Positions 1 through 7,906 of a stretch of 38,147 nt of DNA are shown in pieces (within the stretch, counting starts at the first letter, position 1; the number at the start of each line of letters is the position of its first letter). The notes beneath the pieces are model-generated. The model had not been told where the DNA came from and searched no databases. It was given only the letters and a program-made list of their open reading frames with translations. Both the position numbers and the translations under genes were made by a program. The stretch is taken from NCBI GenBank assembly GCA_030610815.1, contig JAUWRA010000003.1, forward strand, positions 1 through 38,147, given 5' to 3'. This stretch comes from Methanosarcinales archaeon (lineage in GTDB: Archaea; Halobacteriota; Methanosarcinia; Methanosarcinales; Methanocomedenaceae).

Positions 1-47
1 AAATATCTTTTTAAATTTTGACATGATCCTTCTCTCAGTATTTGAGC

Positions 48-94
48 AGCATAAACTTAAACACACACTCCATTATGTTTTTGTAGCATAAACT
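48..94 (+). repeat. Direct repeat AGCATAAACT upstream of marker 2
   Basis: The ten bases AGCATAAACT occur at 48-57 and again at 85-94, 37 bases apart, just upstream of the marker 2 ribosome binding site. Two direct copies in a short upstream region could be a regulator binding site, but there is no independent support. Confidence 0.3.
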
Positions 95-114
95 ATATTC
101 TCAACATCACTGTC

Positions 115-131
115 AGGAGGAATGACCACTG
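115..131 (+). promoter_or_regulatory. Ribosome binding site deciding a CTG start
   Basis: A perfect AGGAGG lies at 115-120. The in-frame codon eight bases downstream is CTG at 129. The ATG at 122 is one base from this site and its frame closes after five codons. The residues read from the CTG (LDLEKIAHELRTFEG) match the N-terminus I recall for the marker 2 family, so translation probably begins here and not at the TTG at 174 used by the ORF track. Confidence 0.65.
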
Positions 132-1106
132 GACCTTGAAAAGATCGCACATGAACTCCGTACCTTTGAAGGATTGACACGAAAGAAACCCATAGCAGAC
201 ATTGTAAACATCTTCGAGACCGTACGCTCAGAATACGGTGACTGTATCGTAGACTTCGGGGACGATGCAGCAGTCCTGGATACGGGCACCGATGATGTGG
301 TACTGTTCGCAGCCGACGGGATATGGGGTCGGCTCCTGGATGCCAGTCCCTGGTGGGCAGGCTACAGTTCGGTACTGGTCAACGTCAATGACATCTCTGC
401 CATGGGCGGCAGGCCCCTGGGTATGGTCAATGTACTTGCCAGCAGCAAGAAAAAAGCATGTCTGGAACTGCTAAACGGCATCAAGGCAGGCATCTCCAAG
501 TTCGGCGTCCCGATGGTGGGCGGACACCTGCATCCCGACACACCACATACATCGCTATCAGTGGCCATTGTAGGTACAGCCAAAAAGGACTGCCTGATTC
601 GCAGCGATACCGCAAAAGCAGGGGATATTATCATCGCAGCATACGACATGGAAGGCCAGGTGGGTCCAAATTCTCCGTACAGCTGGGACAGCACCACAAT
701 GAAGAGCCCTGCCGAAGTCAGGGAGAAATACCTGGTAATGCAGACCATCGGTGAGGCGCATGTCGTCAATTCGGGCAAGGATATCAGCAACCCGGGTACC
801 CTTGGTACACTTGGTATGCTGCTTGAGACCAGTCATAAGGGTGCGGTAGTGGACCTGGAAAAGATACCAGTGCCTGAAGGAGTGGACTTTATCCAGTGGC
901 TCAAGATATATCCTGCCACCGGATATATTGTAACAGCCGCCCCTGAAAATGCCAGTCGCTGTATCGAACTGTTCGAAGAAGTGGGTATTACCGCCTGCAT
1001 GATCGGTGAGATCACTGACGATAAGTGCCTGACTATGATACACAAGAATGACAGCTGCCAGTTGTTTGATTTCAACAAGGACATCATCACAGGTATTACC
1101 CTGTAG
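129..1106 (+). CDS. Methanogenesis marker protein 2 (AIR synthase-related)
   Basis: This encodes a PurM/AIR-synthase-like ATP-binding protein of the methanogenesis marker 2 family, found in archaea with methyl-coenzyme M reductase; its reaction is not established. From the CTG at 129 it is 325 residues, the usual family length. Seen in the sequence: the N-terminal TRKKPIADIV stretch, the FGDDAAV nucleotide/metal-binding motif, AADGIWGRLL, WWAGYSSVLVNVNDISAMGG and the GGHLHPD loop, all in AIR-synthase order. The ORF-track start (TTG 174) would remove about 15 conserved residues and has no ribosome binding site. The next gene begins two bases after the stop, so the two are probably co-transcribed and coupled. 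HypE or ThiL are less likely because the WWAGY/ISAMGG pattern is marker 2-like. Confident on family, not on function. Confidence 0.85.
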   Translation: MDLEKIAHELRTFEGLTRKKPIADIVNIFETVRSEYGDCIVDFGDDAAVLDTGTDDVVLFAADGIWGRLLDASPWWAGYSSVLVNVNDISAMGGRPLGMVNVLASSKKKACLELLNGIKAGISKFGVPMVGGHLHPDTPHTSLSVAIVGTAKKDCLIRSDTAKAGDIIIAAYDMEGQVGPNSPYSWDSTTMKSPAEVREKYLVMQTIGEAHVVNSGKDISNPGTLGTLGMLLETSHKGAVVDLEKIPVPEGVDFIQWLKIYPATGYIVTAAPENASRCIELFEEVGITACMIGEITDDKCLTMIHKNDSCQLFDFNKDIITGITL

Positions 1107-1108
1107 CT

Positions 1109-1534
1109 TTGCGGGAGGTGCCAATAATTCCTGATATTAAAGGTATAGCCAGGTCGACCCTGGAGTTCATTATTGAGGTTTCCCGCTCATCAGCACCGAA
1201 TGAGTTTGCAGGGTTGATGCGGGCCGAGGAAGGGGTCATCAAGGATGTGATATTCCTGCCCGGCACTGAATCATCCCAGGTCAGCGCCGTTTTGAGATTA
1301 TACATGATGCCCAATCTCAGTATCGCAGGTTCTGTCCACAGCCACCCATCATCCAACAACAACCCTTCAAGGGCCGACCTTGCACTGTTTGCCAGGATAG
1401 GAGATTATCACATTATTGTAGGTGCACCGTATAATATGCGTTCATGGCGCTGCTATAATGCGAACGGTCATTCCAGGGTGCTGGATGTGCTGGATATCGA
1501 GTTCGATGATGACGAAGATTTTGACCTCCTCTGA
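1109..1534 (+). CDS. JAMM/MPN+ domain protein (Mov34/PAD-1-like metalloprotease)
   Basis: A 141-residue single-domain protein with the complete JAMM zinc signature: an upstream glutamate in APNEFAGLM, then HSHPS followed by SRADLALF, giving H-x-H ... S-x-x-D. In known JAMM enzymes these residues bind zinc and cleave isopeptide bonds of ubiquitin-like modifiers, such as archaeal SAMPs. Activity and substrate here are inferred. The C-terminus is strongly acidic (DDDEDFDLL). The start is uncertain: TTG 1109 is two bases after the marker 2 stop, while GTG 1118 lies inside a GGGAGGTG sequence too close to act as its own site. I favour TTG 1109 with translational coupling. Confidence 0.75.
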   Translation: MREVPIIPDIKGIARSTLEFIIEVSRSSAPNEFAGLMRAEEGVIKDVIFLPGTESSQVSAVLRLYMMPNLSIAGSVHSHPSSNNNPSRADLALFARIGDYHIIVGAPYNMRSWRCYNANGHSRVLDVLDIEFDDDEDFDLL

Positions 1535-1553
1535 CCCACCTGGAACAGATAAT

Positions 1554-1566
1554 ACATATATATAAT
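1554..1566 (+). promoter_or_regulatory. TATA-like promoter of nop5
   Basis: An ATATATATAA stretch sits about 25 bases before the ATG at 1585 and no Shine-Dalgarno sequence lies between. The spacing fits a leaderless archaeal transcript starting at or next to the ATG. Confidence 0.5.
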
Positions 1567-1584
1567 CCGTATAATTTTATATTG

Positions 1585-2571
1585 ATGCATTCAGTCAGGA
1601 CATGGTTTGGGATTTTTTCAGTTGATGGCGGAATAATACATTCCTGTGATCTTTACCAAAAAGATGTTAAGAGCCTTGCAGGCAGGTTACAAGAGATGCC
1701 CGAGGTACTGGAATGTAATGAGGTCTGTGGGATCGATATATGCAGCCTGGCAAAGGATTGGGGTTTTATCGCATCGGAAAATGAGTATGATGAACTGTTC
1801 CGTGAGGTGAACATAGAATATGCCATGATGCAGGTCACTGCATCCGGGTCGGATGAACATATCCTTATCCAGTTCATTGATGCCCTGGATGACCTTGACA
1901 AGAACACCAATGCACTGTCTGAGAGGTTAAAGGAACTATATGACCTGCATTTTCCAGAACTCGGGTTAAAGGGCGAGCCACTTGTCAGGTTCATATCAAA
2001 GTATGGTGTAAGGAACGATATTTCAAGCTGGAATCTCGAAGATACAAAGATCGTGGAGCGGGCCAGGAACTCATCAGGAATGGAACTGCCGGAACCATGG
2101 GGGACAAGTATAATTGGACTGGCTGCCAGTATTGCAGGGTTATATGACAACAAGAACCGGATATCACTGGATATCGAGGAATACATGAATAACAACTTAC
2201 CCAACCTTTCAGCCGTAGCCGGTGCCCATGTGGGTGCCAGGCTGCTGGGCATTGTGGGGAGTTCAAAAAAACTTGCCAGTATGCCTTCAAGCACTATCCA
2301 GGTACTGGGGGCTGAAAAAGCATTGTTTAAACACCTTAGGGGGAATGCCCCTTCACCCAAACACGGCGTAATATTCCAGCATCCCCTTGTCAAAGAATCA
2401 CCCTGGTGGCTGCGGGGTAAGATCTCAAGGGTGCTGGCTTCTAAAATATCAATTGCTGTACGTATAGATTATTATTCCGGGATATTTAATGACGATATTG
2501 CTAAAGACCTGTACCGAAAAGTGGATGAGCTGCATAAAAAATATCCCAAACCCAGGAGAAAGAGGAAATAG
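1585..2571 (+). CDS. nop5: Nop5 (Nop56/58 family), C/D box sRNP core protein
   Basis: Nop5 is the scaffold of archaeal box C/D RNPs. It joins L7Ae-bound guide RNA to the methylase fibrillarin for 2'-O-methylation of rRNA and tRNA. The 328-residue length is normal. The Nop domain is clear in the C-terminal half: a GTSIIGLAASIAGLY coiled-coil region, AGAHVGARLL, then the family hallmark LGAEKALFKHL and PKHGVIFQHPLV. It ends in a lysine/arginine-rich tail (PKPRRKRK). I chose ATG 1585 over the adjacent in-frame TTG 1582 because the TATA spacing fits a leaderless start. Fibrillarin, usually the next gene, is not present; a toxin-antitoxin patch follows on the opposite strand. Confidence 0.95.
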   Translation: MHSVRTWFGIFSVDGGIIHSCDLYQKDVKSLAGRLQEMPEVLECNEVCGIDICSLAKDWGFIASENEYDELFREVNIEYAMMQVTASGSDEHILIQFIDALDDLDKNTNALSERLKELYDLHFPELGLKGEPLVRFISKYGVRNDISSWNLEDTKIVERARNSSGMELPEPWGTSIIGLAASIAGLYDNKNRISLDIEEYMNNNLPNLSAVAGAHVGARLLGIVGSSKKLASMPSSTIQVLGAEKALFKHLRGNAPSPKHGVIFQHPLVKESPWWLRGKISRVLASKISIAVRIDYYSGIFNDDIAKDLYRKVDELHKKYPKPRRKRK

Positions 2572-2746
2572 TTCGATTTAAGTATACGAAGACCCTGTTC
2601 TGTCAGTACGGGGATAGTTATTGAGGACATAGAGAATTATGCTCTTTAATTGCTGATAAAATCCATAATCCATCTAATCACTAAAATTAGGCGCCAATGA
2701 AATTCAAAAATGCCCTAGACATGCACTATCAAAAGGAGAAAATAAT
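2572..2746. other. Intergenic, nothing recognised
   Basis: The 175 bases between nop5 and the broken toxin contain no ORF, tRNA or clear repeat. The reading frame stays open for about 25 codons after the nop5 TAG, which is short enough to be chance. Confidence 0.4.
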
Positions 2747-3229
2747 TCAATCTTTTAAAATATCTTCTTTTGCTTTTATAATTGTCCAGTCATTCTTTTC
2801 AATATCTTCGATTAGCTTTTTTAATTCCTCATAATTCAGGATATTTTTTAATTTTAACGCTCTCAAAACGTCTTCTAAATCCAGAAAATATGTATTATTT
2901 TTTTTGCAATGATTTTTTACAACTTTATCATTCGTTATCAAAACACCCTTTCTTGATTTGCATAATGCTAGCAATTGGCACTCACCCTCATGCAAATCTT
3001 TTTCATTTTCTAACAGATTTCTAAAATCTCTAAATTCATCTTCCGAAAGGAGAATAATTTCAACTTCAGTTAAGATATCATCCAAATAAGGATACCCTGC
3101 ACGTTTAGCCCGCGCAAGTTATTCATAAATGGATGGAGCTATATTTAGGTTTTGGAAAAGCGCCTTAAGATATTTTATACCCCCAACTTTTACAAATGCA
3201 CTTAGAATATCTGTGTCCACAAAAAACAT
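2747..3229 (-). pseudogene. PIN-domain (VapC-like) toxin interrupted by an in-frame TAA
   Basis: The ORF track shows only the C-terminal 112 residues. Reading upstream in the same frame gives a full PIN domain of about 160 codons starting at ATG 3229: MFFVDTDIL with the first catalytic aspartate, then NIAPSIYE, a TAA where a second glutamate is expected, then LARAKRAGYPYLDD running into the 112-residue ORF. Later acidic residues are kept (HEGECQLLAL, VLITNDKVV). There is no frameshift, only one stop. The ATG overlaps the antitoxin TGA by one base, the normal antitoxin-toxin arrangement. PIN toxins are Mg-dependent RNases; this one is probably inactive, although a downstream start could give a partial protein. 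A sequencing error is possible. Confidence 0.75.
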
Positions 3230-3555
3230 CAAATTATTCCAATTTTTTTCAGTTTGGCATCCATTTCCAGAGCAGATTTGCCTTCTGTTTCTCTTACTAT
3301 ACCTCTTGCTGCCATAACCTCTTTGAACTCGATTGTAGTGAAACCAGAAAGTTCAGCAGCCCTTCCCATTGAAATTTTTCCTGCAAGGTAAAGTTCTATA
3401 CTCAGAGAAATTTTCAATTCTGTTTTTGTATTTAATAGTGTCCTGAAAGCATCTCTTAATAAATCTGACTTTGAAGCATAATATCCTCTTTTTACAAGAA
3501 TATCAACCTCTTCATTTATATTCTCTGAAATGTCTAATGCTTCCATTTCATTCAC
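3229..3555 (-). CDS. UPF0175-family antitoxin
   Basis: A 108-residue protein with an N-terminal ribbon-helix-helix-like segment (INEEVDILVKRGYYASKSDLLRDAFR) and a C-terminal UPF0175 helical region (ISMGRAAELSGFTTIEFKEVMAARGI). UPF0175 proteins are commonly encoded just ahead of PIN toxins and are regarded as DNA-binding antitoxins. The stop codon overlaps the start of the broken toxin by one base, so they form one operon. ATG 3555 is used; ATG 3546 (MEALDIS) is also possible. The antitoxin frame is intact while its toxin carries a nonsense codon, an order of decay expected because loss of the toxin is tolerated. Confidence 0.75.
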   Translation of the reverse strand: MNEMEALDISENINEEVDILVKRGYYASKSDLLRDAFRTLLNTKTELKISLSIELYLAGKISMGRAAELSGFTTIEFKEVMAARGIVRETEGKSALEMDAKLKKIGII

Positions 3556-3722
3556 AAAATTACTATTGAATTCAAAACTTTAAATAGCTTTTCAAATATA
3601 ACTGTATTTATTTTTATTAATCGGTCGCATGCACCTGATTACATACATAAAAATCAAGAAAACCTAACAATGTCAAAAGAATGAGCATCCTCCTGATGCC
3701 TCCCATTTCTAACGGGGGTGAC

Positions 3723-4576
3723 TCACCTCAAACAAGCATCAACAAACCTGATCGGGAACTCCTGGTAAGAAGCTGCATGCAAATGGGAATAAACAGCCAG
3801 TGTATTTCCTGACATCAAACCATCATACATTTCTTTTATCCCAATGCCCCTTGTCAGTTTAATCCCGAACTTTACATTATCCGGCAGGTCGATGATCTCT
3901 GAATGATGGAACTCATGCCCTAAAAACATGTTATCTTTACGCCTGCGGGAGTATCCTCGATAAAACTGCCCTGGCTGTAACTTACCACCCTGGTCTGTCC
4001 CATCAATGTCTTGCCTGGCAGTGCGCCCACCATCAGGTGTTCCCCTTAAGGCATATCTGCACTGCGGTAGGATGATGATCGTATCTTTCCAGTGATAAGT
4101 GCCTGGGTCAGGTACATAAGCCCCCCGCATTCTGCAAAGATAGGAAGACCTGATCGGGACATCTCTTTGATGTGGTCCCGCATTTCCTCGTTGGCAGCCA
4201 GTTCCGGTGCAAACAGTTCCGGATATCCTCCGCCTATGTACATACCGTCCACATCAGGCGGGTGGGTGTCGTTCACAGGACTGAAATATTCCAGTTTTGC
4301 ACCCGCCATCTCAAGCAGGTCCAGGTTGTCCCGGTAATATGAGATCCCTTATCCTGCTTATGCGCTGGTCAAAATCATCCGGCTTGCGCCGTCCCTCCAT
4401 TACAGGAATAAGCCCAAGGTGACGCATACTTATCTTCATTAATTCGTCGCGTTTCACCTCGCCTATGACCGGTGTCCCTGTGTATGTCTCTATGGCCTCC
4501 CTGGCCTTGCGTGAGTGCCTGGCTCCGCCGATATTGTTCAGTATTACGCCTGCAATATTGATCTCGGGGTCAAAGG
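3723..4576 (-). pseudogene. Truncated, decayed second copy of cfbB
   Basis: This stretch aligns nearly base for base with the intact cfbB at 5579-6579. It retains the C-terminal two thirds only, and homology stops abruptly at about 4576 with the first ~150 codons missing. It carries a 146-bp internal deletion (junction near 4339/4340, corresponding to loss of about 6197-6342), a GAA-to-TAA nonsense codon (ATG-CCT-TAA against ATG-CCT-GAA) near 4047, and a one-base deletion near 3948-3952. The track splits it into ORFs 4311-4598, 4046-4309 and 3723-4130 in different frames. It lacks the P-loop, so it cannot be functional. High similarity over the rest implies a fairly recent duplication. Confidence 0.9.
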
Positions 4577-4772
4577 TTTTCAGTTGATAATGGAACATTT
4601 AAGATGTTAACTTCGTGTGTTGGAAATTCTTATAACTTTAATGTGTCGTGGAAAGTTGTTTTTGTGACGCCTGCATGGTGTGTTTTATGTGGTGGGTTGC
4701 ATGACTTAATATAGAAGAAGACTGAAACAGGTATTTAATGATTGAAGTTGGTACAATACCAAGAGGAAGATA
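4577..4772. other. Intergenic between cfbB fragment and MazEF-like pair
   Basis: About 195 bases that include the right-hand breakpoint of the duplicated cfbB segment and the leader of the toxin-antitoxin pair. A GAGG ribosome site lies shortly before ATG 4773. No insertion-sequence ends were recognised. Confidence 0.4.
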
Positions 4773-5018
4773 ATGTCTTTAGCAGTTCTAAGTGAAATCG
4801 AAAAAACAGTCAGCCATTTACCTCATAATGAACAGTTACGGTTGATCGAGCAACTTGTTCATCACTTGCGAGAAGATTTGATGGTAAGTGATGAAGTTGA
4901 ACAGGCTACTTTCGAGAGCCAACTTGCTGCGATGGCAGCGGATTCTGAGATTCAAAATGAGTTGCAAAAGATTGATCAAGAGTTTGTTGCATCGGAAGCT
5001 GATGGACTGGAAAATTGA
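4773..5018 (+). CDS. Putative antitoxin partner of MazF-like toxin
   Basis: An 81-residue, acidic, mostly helical protein directly upstream of a MazF/PemK toxin gene. The N-terminal half (SEIEKTVSHLPHNEQLRLIEQLVHHLRE) resembles the leading helices of small antitoxins found with PemK toxins; the acidic C-terminus would be the toxin-neutralising part. I do not recognise a specific named family, so the call rests on size, acidity and position. The stop is two bases before the toxin ATG, indicating coupled translation. A GAGG site precedes the ATG. The pair sits between the two cfbB copies, consistent with arrival as a mobile addiction module. Confidence 0.65.
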   Translation: MSLAVLSEIEKTVSHLPHNEQLRLIEQLVHHLREDLMVSDEVEQATFESQLAAMAADSEIQNELQKIDQEFVASEADGLEN

Positions 5019-5020
5019 TA

Positions 5021-5368
5021 ATGAGCATTCATCGCGGAGATATTTATTTTGTTAATCTGAATCCTGTGAAAGGGCGAGAGCAAGCAGGGCCGCGTCCTGT
5101 ATTGGTTTTATCAATAGATGCAATCAATGAACTACCTCTTGTGGTCACGGTTGTTGTTGGAACAAAGGGGCAAAATATTTCCCGTAATTTCCCAACAAAC
5201 GTTCGTGTATCACCAGAAGATAGTGGTCTACCATTAGAGACAATTTTCTTATGCTTTCAAATTCGTTCATTGGATCCAAAACGCTTTCCCGGAAAACCGG
5301 CAGGTAAACTTTCTGAGGATGTATTGGAAAGGATTGAAATGGTCGTTCGTCATTGCCTTGGTCTGTAA
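5021..5368 (+). CDS. MazF/PemK-family mRNA interferase toxin
   Basis: A 115-residue protein with a complete PemK/MazF fold signature: IHRGDIYFVNLNPVKGREQ at the N-terminus, GPRPVLVL, the central strand LVVTVVVGTK, FPTNVRV, and a C-terminal VVRHCLGL helix. MazF toxins cleave mRNA at short sequences and are held inactive by a co-encoded antitoxin, here the gene just upstream. ATG 5021 is preferred over TTG 5015 because family members begin just before the RGDIYxVNL motif and it follows the antitoxin stop by two bases. The frame looks intact, unlike the PIN toxin 2 kb to the left. Horizontal acquisition is likely but inferred. Confidence 0.85.
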   Translation: MSIHRGDIYFVNLNPVKGREQAGPRPVLVLSIDAINELPLVVTVVVGTKGQNISRNFPTNVRVSPEDSGLPLETIFLCFQIRSLDPKRFPGKPAGKLSEDVLERIEMVVRHCLGL

Positions 5369-5578
5369 CAGATGCTATGGTCAGTCTATCATCTGCCGAA
5401 AAATCTCAGGAATTTCAGATAGTATTGTGTATGCAATTTGCTCCATCTCTCAAGTATTCCACACTTCGCAAATGTCGATAACGATAGTCAAACTTGCGCC
5501 GGCATCAGAGAACACACGCCCGACATCATGCTCGTGGATGCCTTGGACTTGTAGTCAGAGCATGGGGTGGTCGTTGAC
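5369..5578. other. Intergenic after MazF, possible minus-strand coding remnant
   Basis: Around 210 bases with no intact gene. On the minus strand one frame reads about 30 residues without a stop (HDVGRVFSDAGASLT...), then a TGA, then about 20 more. This looks like a decayed coding fragment, but I cannot name the family. The plus-strand ORF 5319-5624 in the track runs into cfbB antisense and is not credible. Confidence 0.3.
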
Positions 5579-7033
5579 TCACTCCAAGCAAGCATCAACA
5601 AACCTGATCGGGAACTCCTGGTAAGAAGCTGCATGCAAATGGGAATAAACAGCCAGTGTATTTCCTGACATCAAGCCATCATACATCTCTTTTATCCCAA
5701 TGCCCCTTGTCAGCTTGATCCCGAACTTTGCATTATCCGGCAGGTCGATGATCTCTGAATGATGGAACTCATGCCCTAAAAACATGTTCTCTTTATTGCC
5801 TACCGGAGTATCCTCGATAAAACTGCCCTGGCTGTAGCTTACCACCCTGGTATGCCCCATCAATGTCTTGCCTGGCAGTGCGCCCACCATCTGGTGTTCA
5901 CCTTCAGGCATATCTGCACTGCGGTAGGATGATGATCGTATCTTTCCAGTGATAAGTGCCTGGGTCAGGTACATAAGCCCCCCGCATTCTGCAAAGATAG
6001 GAAGACCGGATCCGGACATCTCTTTGATCTGGTCCCGCATTTCCTCGTTGGCAGCCAGTTCGGGTGCAAATAGTTCCGGGTATCCTCCACCAATATACAT
6101 GCCGTCCACATCAGGCGGCTGGGTATCATTCACAGGACTAAAATATTCCAGTTTTGCACCAGCCATCTCAAGCAGGTCCAGGTTATCCCGGTAATAGAAA
6201 TTGAATGCCTCATCCAGCGCTACACCTATAACTGGTTTTTCGGATATCGGTCTGGGAATGAATACCCTGGGTCCCGGCTTCTCAATCGGTATTGTGCCCC
6301 CGGCAATCTCGATCAGCGTATCGATCTCGATCCCTTCCCTGATGATATCCCTTATCCCGCTTATGCGCTGGTCAAAATCATCCAGCTTGCGCCGCCCCTC
6401 CATTACAGGGATGAGCCCCAGGTGACGCATACTTATATTCATGGATTCGTCGCGTTTTACCTCGCCTATGACCGGGGTCTCTGTGTATGTCTCTATGGCC
6501 TCCCTGGCCTTACGCGAATGCCTGACCCCGCCGATATTGTTCAGTATTACGCCTGCAATATTGATCTCGGGGTCAAAGGACTTGTATCCCATTACCAGTG
6601 CTGCCGCACTGCGGGTAATACTGCGGGCATTGATGACCAGAATAACAGGACAGTCCAGTATCTTAGCTATCTGTGCCGTACTTCCAATATCACTTAAACC
6701 CTCCAGTCCTTCATAAAGCCCCCTTACCCCTTCGATAACAGCAATGTCAGCACCGCCTTCATAGTCGATGCCGTGATGGAACACTTCCAGTACTGTGTTC
6801 CTGGACATGAGGTGCCCGTCCAGGTTACGGCTGGGACGGCCCGAGACCTCGGTATGGTAGCTGGGGTCGATATAGTCCAGCCCCACCTTGAAAGGCTGTA
6901 CGCGCATTCCCCTGTGACTCATTACCGATATCAGGCCGGTGGAAATAGTGGTCTTACCGCTGGATGAGCGATCACCTGCTATAAGTATGCGGGGAATGTC
7001 CACTAATTCCCTGCTCTGTTCGTGGTCATTCAT
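5579..7033 (-). CDS. cfbB: Ni-sirohydrochlorin a,c-diamide synthase
   Basis: CfbB amidates the a and c acetate side chains of Ni-sirohydrochlorin using ATP and glutamine, a step in making coenzyme F430 for methyl-coenzyme M reductase. The 484-residue protein has the CobB/CbiA layout: P-loop GDRSSSGKTT at residues 21-29, the DYIDPSYH and VIEGVRGLYEG motifs, and a C-terminal class I glutaminase domain with the nucleophile in FAECGGLMYL (about residue 348) and the catalytic-histidine region in VYSHLHAASY (about 464). ATG 7033 (MNDHEQ) is preferred to the track's upstream TTG. The gene is divergent from dph6, about 60 bases away. Cobyrinic acid a,c-diamide synthase (CbiA) is the alternative; marker 2 nearby favours the F430 role. 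A broken copy lies at 3723-4576. Confidence 0.88.
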   Translation of the reverse strand: MNDHEQSRELVDIPRILIAGDRSSSGKTTISTGLISVMSHRGMRVQPFKVGLDYIDPSYHTEVSGRPSRNLDGHLMSRNTVLEVFHHGIDYEGGADIAVIEGVRGLYEGLEGLSDIGSTAQIAKILDCPVILVINARSITRSAAALVMGYKSFDPEINIAGVILNNIGGVRHSRKAREAIETYTETPVIGEVKRDESMNISMRHLGLIPVMEGRRKLDDFDQRISGIRDIIREGIEIDTLIEIAGGTIPIEKPGPRVFIPRPISEKPVIGVALDEAFNFYYRDNLDLLEMAGAKLEYFSPVNDTQPPDVDGMYIGGGYPELFAPELAANEEMRDQIKEMSGSGLPIFAECGGLMYLTQALITGKIRSSSYRSADMPEGEHQMVGALPGKTLMGHTRVVSYSQGSFIEDTPVGNKENMFLGHEFHHSEIIDLPDNAKFGIKLTRGIGIKEMYDGLMSGNTLAVYSHLHAASYQEFPIRFVDACLE

Positions 7034-7093
7034 GTAATAGGTCAAGAGACTCTGAAACTATAAATTAATATTTGTTGGAGCTATGTAGAACAT

Positions 7094-7762
7094 ATGAGAC
7101 TGGCTGCACTTACATCAGGCGGGAAGGATTCTATTTATGCTATACAGCTTGCGATAAGGGAAGGACATGAGATAACCGACCTTGTGACAATTGAACCGGA
7201 TAGGGATGATTCCTACATGTTCCATTCTGCAAATATACATATGGTCGACCTGATATCCAGGTCGGCTGGCATCCCGCTCATTACACGAACCACCCGGGGT
7301 GAGAAAGAGAAAGAACTGGAAGACCTGGAAATGGCTTTAGGGCACCTGGATGTTGAAGGGGTGGTAGTGGGGGCCATCGAATCCGAATACCAGGCCAGCC
7401 GTGTCAGGCGTATATGCAATACACTGGGTATTGAAATGGTGGCACCACTGTGGCACGTTGAACCGGAACTGTTGTTAAGGGATATGATCCGGGCCATGGA
7501 TATTATGATAGTGCATGTATCTGCCATGGGCCTGGATGAAGAATGGCTGGGCAGGACTATTGATGGTACTGCAATTGATGCGCTGATATACCTTAACAGG
7601 CGATATGGGATACATATCTGCGGTGAGGGCGGTGAGTATGAAACGCTTACATTGGATGCCCCATTATACAGGTCAAGGATCGAGATACTTGACACAGAGA
7701 TAATCTGGGAAGGGGACAGGGGCATCTATAAGGTGAAGGATGCACGACTTATTGGTAAATAA
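7094..7762 (+). CDS. dph6: Diphthine--ammonia ligase (Dph6, DUF71 ATP pyrophosphatase)
   Basis: Dph6 catalyses the last step of diphthamide formation on elongation factor 2, amidating diphthine with ATP and ammonium. The 222-residue length matches archaeal members. Seen: the PP-loop LTSGGKDS at residues 6-13, FHSANIHMVDL, EGVVVGAIESEYQASRVRRIC, and the diagnostic HICGEGGEYETLTLDAP. ATG 7094 begins the conserved MRLAALTSGGKDS, so the start is secure. The gene stands alone, divergent from cfbB; an AT-rich region follows the stop. Archaeal DUF71 proteins were long annotated only as ATP pyrophosphatases; the Dph6 assignment is by orthology. Confidence 0.9.
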   Translation: MRLAALTSGGKDSIYAIQLAIREGHEITDLVTIEPDRDDSYMFHSANIHMVDLISRSAGIPLITRTTRGEKEKELEDLEMALGHLDVEGVVVGAIESEYQASRVRRICNTLGIEMVAPLWHVEPELLLRDMIRAMDIMIVHVSAMGLDEEWLGRTIDGTAIDALIYLNRRYGIHICGEGGEYETLTLDAPLYRSRIEILDTEIIWEGDRGIYKVKDARLIGK

Positions 7763-7906
7763 GCTAAATATTTCTATATCTGTGAAAAATATTAAATAGT
7801 AGGATTGGATAGTTATTAAAAATTAACCCCCTCCCCTTCCTACCCTTATAATTTGAATCTATTTTAATATATATAGTATTATATGTCTATTACTACAATA
7901 CATTCA

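Noticed and set aside
558-1124. 188-residue minus-strand ORF
   Set aside because: Lies antisense to marker 2 and shows no family features; a shadow of the real gene.
2569-2650. Pyrrolysine readthrough of the nop5 TAG
   Set aside because: The extension is only about 25 codons, the basic tail is a normal Nop5 end, and marker 2 also ends in TAG.
3040-4060. Shared GAA-to-TAA changes as evidence for stop-codon recoding
   Set aside because: Only two cases, both in genes that look decayed or redundant, while most intact genes end normally.
5319-5624. 101-residue plus-strand ORF after MazF
   Set aside because: Starts inside mazF in another frame and ends antisense in cfbB; no coding signs.
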